Shown here piece after piece: positions 61,201-64,000 of a stretch of DNA of 64,000 bases. Position numbers and translations under genes: made by a program. The stretch's first letter is position 1, and each line of letters begins with the position of its first letter. The stretch spans positions 62,001-126,000 of the forward strand of contig NZ_CAJSLV010000013.1 of assembly GCF_907177275.1 (NCBI RefSeq), written 5' to 3'. The notes under the pieces were generated by a model that made no database searches, was not told the origin of the DNA, and saw only the letters and a list, made by a program, of their open reading frames with translations. The DNA is from Actinacidiphila cocklensis. Its GTDB lineage: Bacteria > Actinomycetota > Actinomycetes > Streptomycetales > Streptomycetaceae.

Positions 61201-62258
61201 GGCGTCCAGGTCTGGGTGTCGCGGTTCCAGGCGAACATGTCGGCCTCGCCGGCCTGGCTGCCCGGGTAGATGCCCTTCTTCATCGACGCCGCCTCCTCGT
61301 AGAGGTACAGCGTGCGCAGGTTCTCGACGTACTCGGCGCTGCCGTCGGCGGAACTCATCGCGATCAGGCCCGAATGCGCCCAGAAGCGGTCCCACCAGCG
61401 GTCCTGTGCGGACATCAGGCTCAGTACCGGCGCGGTCGCGTCATGGCCGATCACCTTGGCGGCCGTCGTGGCGGCGTCGCCGCCGGTCCAGCCGGGGGAG
61501 GCCACGACGACCCGGAAGGTGCCGTCTGCGTGCGGTCTGAAGCCGACCTTCACCTGGGTGGGGCCGGCGACGCTGGTCGTCACCTGGCGGCCGCCCGCGG
61601 TGATGGCGGCAAGCGATCCGAAGGTCCGGCCGCTGCCGATCGGCGGGGCGCTGTCGGCCCAGGTCTCGGCGAGGGTGCCGACCGTGCCGGACACCGCGGC
61701 GGTGGGCTTGCGCGGCGACCACAGGTCGATCGCGGCGGTCTGCGGCACGTCCGGGTCGGCGCCCGAGACGTCGACGATCAGCTCGTCCTTGCCGGCGGCG
61801 ACCCAGGCCTTCAGCGACATGCCACCGCCCGACTCGCGCAGCACCCCGTCGGTGAGGTCCAGTTGCCCGTGGAAGTCGGCGGCGTGCGAGATGACGGACA
61901 GGCCGGGGATGGTGAGCCGGCCGGGGGACTTGCGGTCGGGCATGGTGTCGGACCGGTTGAGCTGGGCGGTGAAGCCGCCCGCGGCCCAGGCGGCCACGCC
62001 CAGCGATCCGTTGCCGAGCGGCATGGAGGCGGTGGGGTCGGAGTTCGGCGAACCGAGCACGATGTCGGAGCGGCTGACGACACCCGCCGGGTCGAGGGTG
62101 AGGTTTCCGTGCTGCCAGGCGGTGGTCGGTCCCGAGGCGGCCGCGGCGGTGCCCGCGTCTGCCACGGCGGCGCCCGCGAGGGCGGTGAGCGCCGCCGAGC
62201 AGAGCGCGACGATCCGTCTGTACGGAACCCGCCGGCGACGGCGGGGGAAGTTCTGCAC
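58287..62258 (-). CDS. Secreted GH95/DUF5703-like glycosidase with duplicated C-terminal modules
   Basis: I start the gene at GTG 62258 because GGAGG lies five bases upstream and a basic signal peptide (FPRRRRRVPYRRIVALCSAALTALAG) follows. The product has 1,323 residues. The N-terminal super-sandwich (SDPTASMPLGNGSLGVAAW, residues of about 50-290) and the (alpha/alpha)6 catalytic domain (AYWLWNLRTQIAANMSSGNYQL to FAPAWPGQWDGAGS, about 300-770) resemble GH95/DUF5703 proteins. The C terminus has two carbohydrate-binding-like repeats of about 145 residues, each ending in a segment of the type LTVHSVAVKISG. Each is followed by a Big-type Ig domain (GTVTVREASGVLCTATADDAG; AKVTVTSDDAPLCTATVSDSG). 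The sugar specificity is not clear. Confidence 0.88.
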   Translation of the reverse strand: MQNFPRRRRRVPYRRIVALCSAALTALAGAAVADAGTAAAASGPTTAWQHGNLTLDPAGVVSRSDIVLGSPNSDPTASMPLGNGSLGVAAWAAGGFTAQLNRSDTMPDRKSPGRLTIPGLSVISHAADFHGQLDLTDGVLRESGGGMSLKAWVAAGKDELIVDVSGADPDVPQTAAIDLWSPRKPTAAVSGTVGTLAETWADSAPPIGSGRTFGSLAAITAGGRQVTTSVAGPTQVKVGFRPHADGTFRVVVASPGWTGGDAATTAAKVIGHDATAPVLSLMSAQDRWWDRFWAHSGLIAMSSADGSAEYVENLRTLYLYEEAASMKKGIYPGSQAGEADMFAWNRDTQTWTPSAYWLWNLRTQIAANMSSGNYQLNTPIFDMYSDDLPAIEAWTKQQMGGRPGSCVSETMRFNGNGISPGVGENGSCSEPGSPNWNALDISSGPEIALYMWEQYEATGDKAALKRYWPFIKSVTEFQLAYQTVGADGLLHANANAHETQWAVQDPTTDIALDQAVFPLIGRIAKVLGTERGADKALVARVATAQAQIPPYPRTDQATRTQLLNPGYTAAETAAADATGTDMLAISYEPAAQRRNGENIELEPLWPWNTISDQDAGLFSLEQRSYAHRPNKGGNDWSMDAIDAARLQNPDEVRANLISLTEGHQVYPNGFADLGNSVGYQPYIEQESGVATAVAEALAQDYDGIIRFAPAWPGQWDGAGSVHVKGRTKVDVQVQGGRLVTAAIEAGTSGTLRVKNPWPGQRTEVVDGRNGHVVVQGSTAGLLNVPVKAGESYLVQQVAAPTTALPFAKVTGSAPTAARHLGGVQLGLDAATQSGSATVGTVLGATNRAYGLSQTEDAGSPSTAADVAGLSARTAQGDLSFDVGDDVAATGSYDARVTVSYYDAGTGSLSVQYDAGSQDRYHEAGTIALTGSDTWRTAEVTLTGGYFGGLQAGGADLRLHSSGGPVTVHSVGMTVTGAWVPGRHAFPPAPVITTPRTGATVKLASAVSGTAIPDGTVTVREASGVLCTATADDAGAWSCAPGGGFTPGRQTATATVADPTGMASDASAGVAFDASDLPPGTAVVGAVVGTDNHAYGMGEDERPSGGFDGPTTAAVVDGLSARTSTQSNIYFDVDDSIAHAGYYTATFTISYYDQGTGSFSVQYDNGSSDPYKSAPGITLTGTSTWKTATVTVTDAYFGGQQHSAADFRLRNGGGQLTVHSVAVKISGDGVPDVTGFAPPVAITSPAAGGTVGAAPAVSGSAEPGAKVTVTSDDAPLCTATVSDSGSWTCTGTGGLAAGPHTFRATAQDPTGTPAQAATVAVTAA

Positions 62259-62286
62259 GATGCCCTCCAGGGCGATACGGCTTCCA

Positions 62287-62301
62287 GTCAACGGTGTTGA
62301 C
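62287..62301 (-). promoter_or_regulatory. Operator candidate before the GH95-like gene
   Basis: GTCAAC-GGT-GTTGAC is an inverted repeat with perfect 6-base arms, 29 bases upstream of the GTG start. It resembles a LacI-type half-site pair but has a three-base centre, unlike the AACGTT sites of the GH92 and GH2 genes. Confidence 0.5.
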
Positions 62302-62441
62302 GTAGTAGTCCGATGAATGCGCCTGCTCTCGTGCATGACTCCTCTACCGCGTGCGGAAACAGGGCGCCGGGCGCACTTAACATCGGATGACTGTTGTTCT
62401 AGACCACCCATGGCGACGGCGTAAAGACCTCGGACGCACGA

Positions 62442-62479
62442 AGTGCCGGTCCGCGGACAATCCTCCGCGGACCGGCACT
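62442..62479 (-). terminator. Perfect 16-bp hairpin after the permease gene
   Basis: Arms 62442-62457 and 62464-62479 with a six-base loop, 20 bases beyond the permease stop on the minus strand. Confidence 0.85.
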
Positions 62480-62499
62480 CCTTGTCGCAGCCGGCGGCG

Positions 62500-64000
62500 T
62501 CACCCTGCCGCGGTCGTCGGCATCCCGAGGTCGACCGGCCCGCCGGCCCCGCGCGCGGCGGGCTTGCAGGCGTCGTGGCAGGCCTTCTCCAGGGAGCAGC
62601 ACAGCGAGCAGATCGCGCCGCCGTGGAAGGGGCAGCCGGCCATGTCCGGGCGCTCGAAGTCCTCCGCGCAGACCGAGCAGGTCATGGTCGCCGCCGACAG
62701 CAGGCCGTCCTCCTGGAACAGCGGCTCGGCCTGGTCGTCGGTGCGGGCGATGTAGTAGCGGCCCTTGGTGGCCAGCGCGAGCAGCGGTGAGAGCACCATC
62801 GCCACGACCAGCGCGATGAACGGCGAGAACGCCTTGCCGTACGCGCCGAAGGCGTGGAAGTACGCGGCGATCGACACGGCGGAGGCCACCAGCATCGAAC
62901 CGAAGCCCACCGGGTTGAAGTTGTACAGGTGGGCCCGCTTGAACTCGATGTAGGACGGGCTGAGCTTCAGCGGCTTGTTGATCACCAGGTCGGCGACGAC
63001 CGCGCCGATCCAGGCGATGGCCACGTTGGAGTAGAAGCCGAGCACCGTGTTGAGGAAGCCGAAGACGCCGCCCTCCATCAGGGCCAGCGCGATGCCGACG
63101 TTGAGGAAGATGTAGACGACCCGGCCGGGGTGCCGGTGCGTCAGCCGGGAGAAGAAGTTCGACCAGGACAGCGAACCGGAGTAGGCGTTGGTCGTGTTGA
63201 TCTTGATCTGCGAGAGGATCACGAAGAAGGTCGCCAGGCCCAGCGCGACCGGGGCCGCGAAGGTGTGGATGCCGGAGACGTACTGCTGGATCGGCTCGTT
63301 CGCCTTGGCCAGGCCGATGTGCCCGGCGATGTAGAAGGCCAGGAAGGCGCCGCCGATCTGCTTGGCCGCGCCCAGCACCACCCAGCCGGGGCCGGCCGCG
63401 AGTACCGCGGTCCACCAGCGGCGGGCGTTGGCCGGGGTCTTGTCCGGCATGAAGCGCAGGTAGTCCACCTGCTCGCCGATCTGCGCGATCAGCGACAGCG
63501 CCACACCGGCGCCCGCGCCGATCCCGAGCAGGCTGACCGAGGAACCAGTGGGCGAGTTGCCGGCGAAGTGCGTGAACCGCGAGAAGGCGTGCGGGTCCTG
63601 GATCGCGATCGACACGAACGGCGCCACCATCAGGACCAGCCAAACCGGTTGGGTCCACACCTGCATCGTCGACAGCGCGGTCATCCCGTAGAAGACCAGC
63701 GGCAGGATGATCAGCGCGCAGATCAGGTAGCCCACCGCCAGCGGGATGTGCAGGCCGAGGTCCAGCGCCTGGGCCATGATGGAGCCTTCGAGGGCGAAGA
63801 AGATGAAGGTGAAGCTGGCGTAGATGATCGACGTGAGGGTGGATCCGAGATAGCCGAATCCGGCGCCTCTGGTCAGCAGGTCCATGTCGATGGAGTATTT
63901 CGCCGAGTAGTACGAGATCGGAATTCCGGTGAGGAAGATGGTGACCGCGGCGGCCAGGATCGCGATCAGCGCGCTGCCGAATCCGTGCGAGATCGCAATC
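62500..64000 (-). CDS. NCS1-type nucleobase permease with Cys-rich C-terminal domain, 5' end missing
   Basis: The frame is open to the window end; 500 residues are visible and the start is outside. At least eight transmembrane helices of a purine-cytosine permease-like NCS1 transporter are seen (SIDMDLLTRGAGFGYLGST, FALEGSIMAQALDLGL, IAQIGEQVDYLRFMPDKT, QIKINTTNAYSGSLSWSNFFSRLT). The last 75 residues are cytosolic and carry TCSVCAEDFERPDMAGCPFHGGAICSLCCSLEKACHDACKP. These contain nine cysteines and two histidines spaced like a zinc-binding module. The protein should import a nucleobase or related heterocycle with Na+ or H+. I recall this tail from permease-sensor kinase fusions; here no kinase follows. 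Confidence 0.88.
   Translation of the reverse strand, partial: IAISHGFGSALIAILAAAVTIFLTGIPISYYSAKYSIDMDLLTRGAGFGYLGSTLTSIIYASFTFIFFALEGSIMAQALDLGLHIPLAVGYLICALIILPLVFYGMTALSTMQVWTQPVWLVLMVAPFVSIAIQDPHAFSRFTHFAGNSPTGSSVSLLGIGAGAGVALSLIAQIGEQVDYLRFMPDKTPANARRWWTAVLAAGPGWVVLGAAKQIGGAFLAFYIAGHIGLAKANEPIQQYVSGIHTFAAPVALGLATFFVILSQIKINTTNAYSGSLSWSNFFSRLTHRHPGRVVYIFLNVGIALALMEGGVFGFLNTVLGFYSNVAIAWIGAVVADLVINKPLKLSPSYIEFKRAHLYNFNPVGFGSMLVASAVSIAAYFHAFGAYGKAFSPFIALVVAMVLSPLLALATKGRYYIARTDDQAEPLFQEDGLLSAATMTCSVCAEDFERPDMAGCPFHGGAICSLCCSLEKACHDACKPAARGAGGPVDLGMPTTAAG

Noticed and set aside
62259..62411. An upstream start for the GH95-like gene at 62411 or 62336
   Set aside because: The GTG at 62258 has GGAGG at the right spacing and precedes the signal peptide, and the operator-like repeat at 62287-62301 lies just upstream, in what should be untranslated sequence.

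Overview
The window is very GC-rich and has actinobacterial gene structure: ATGA/GTGA start-stop overlaps inside operons, GTG starts, leaderless starts placed 6-8 bases after a TAGNNT-type -10 box, twin-arginine signal peptides and long perfect GC hairpins between genes. Together with families typical of streptomycetes (DUF6204-, DUF6480- and DIP1984-like proteins, IclR and SpoIIE-type regulators) this points to Streptomyces or a close relative (Streptomycetaceae). It looks like chromosomal accessory sequence rich in secreted carbohydrate-active enzymes. No intact transposase, phage gene, CRISPR array or rRNA gene is visible. || Layout. 1-2.95 kb: end of msrA, two unknown genes, an alpha/beta hydrolase. 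2.95-5.6 kb: two glycosidase genes that have both lost their 5' halves and meet head to head near 4515 (GH95 on the minus strand, GH2 beta-mannosidase on the plus strand). 5.7-12.3 kb: divergent GH27 alpha-galactosidase and GH35 beta-galactosidase-like enzymes, both ending in an NPCBM module. 12.4-15 kb: small housekeeping genes, an HTH regulator with a palindromic operator, an orphan TOPRIM protein. 15.1-25.8 kb: a probable rhamnogalacturonan/pectic sugar locus (enolase-superfamily dehydratase; six-gene ABC transporter/YesL-like/Gfo-Idh-MocA/PmoA operon; PL4 rhamnogalacturonate lyase). 25.9-29.5 kb: a secreted amidase, a stress protein and small enzymes. 29.9-37.2 kb: two tandem GH92 alpha-mannosidases. 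37.2-44.5 kb: mixed small genes (GPP34, VOC, SpoIIE phosphatase, DUF488, uracil-DNA glycosylase, a Cys-containing HTH regulator with a membrane protein, cupin, IclR, DIP1984). 45.1-50.3 kb: a very large GH2 enzyme with discoidin modules inserted inside it, then a thaumatin-like protein. 50.3-58.2 kb: methyltransferase, PhzF, two similar aldo/keto reductases, an LMW-PTP/fructosamine-kinase pair, a serine hydrolase and a sulfite oxidase with a cysteine-rich leader peptide. 58.3-62.3 kb: a GH95-like giant with duplicated C-terminal modules. 62.5-64 kb: an NCS1 permease with a Cys-rich tail, cut by the window end. || How it works together. Most large genes encode exported enzymes that trim plant or fungal polysaccharides, and several share operator-like palindromes. 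TGACAACGTTGTCA-type sites precede both the GH92 pair and the GH2 giant. AAGCGCTT-type sites precede both the PL4 lyase and the sugar-transport operon, and TGAATCG(A/G)T motifs recur around the pectin locus. These look like LacI-type regulons, but no LacI-family regulator lies in the window, so any regulator must be encoded elsewhere. Functions are inferred from protein motifs read by eye; no database search was run.
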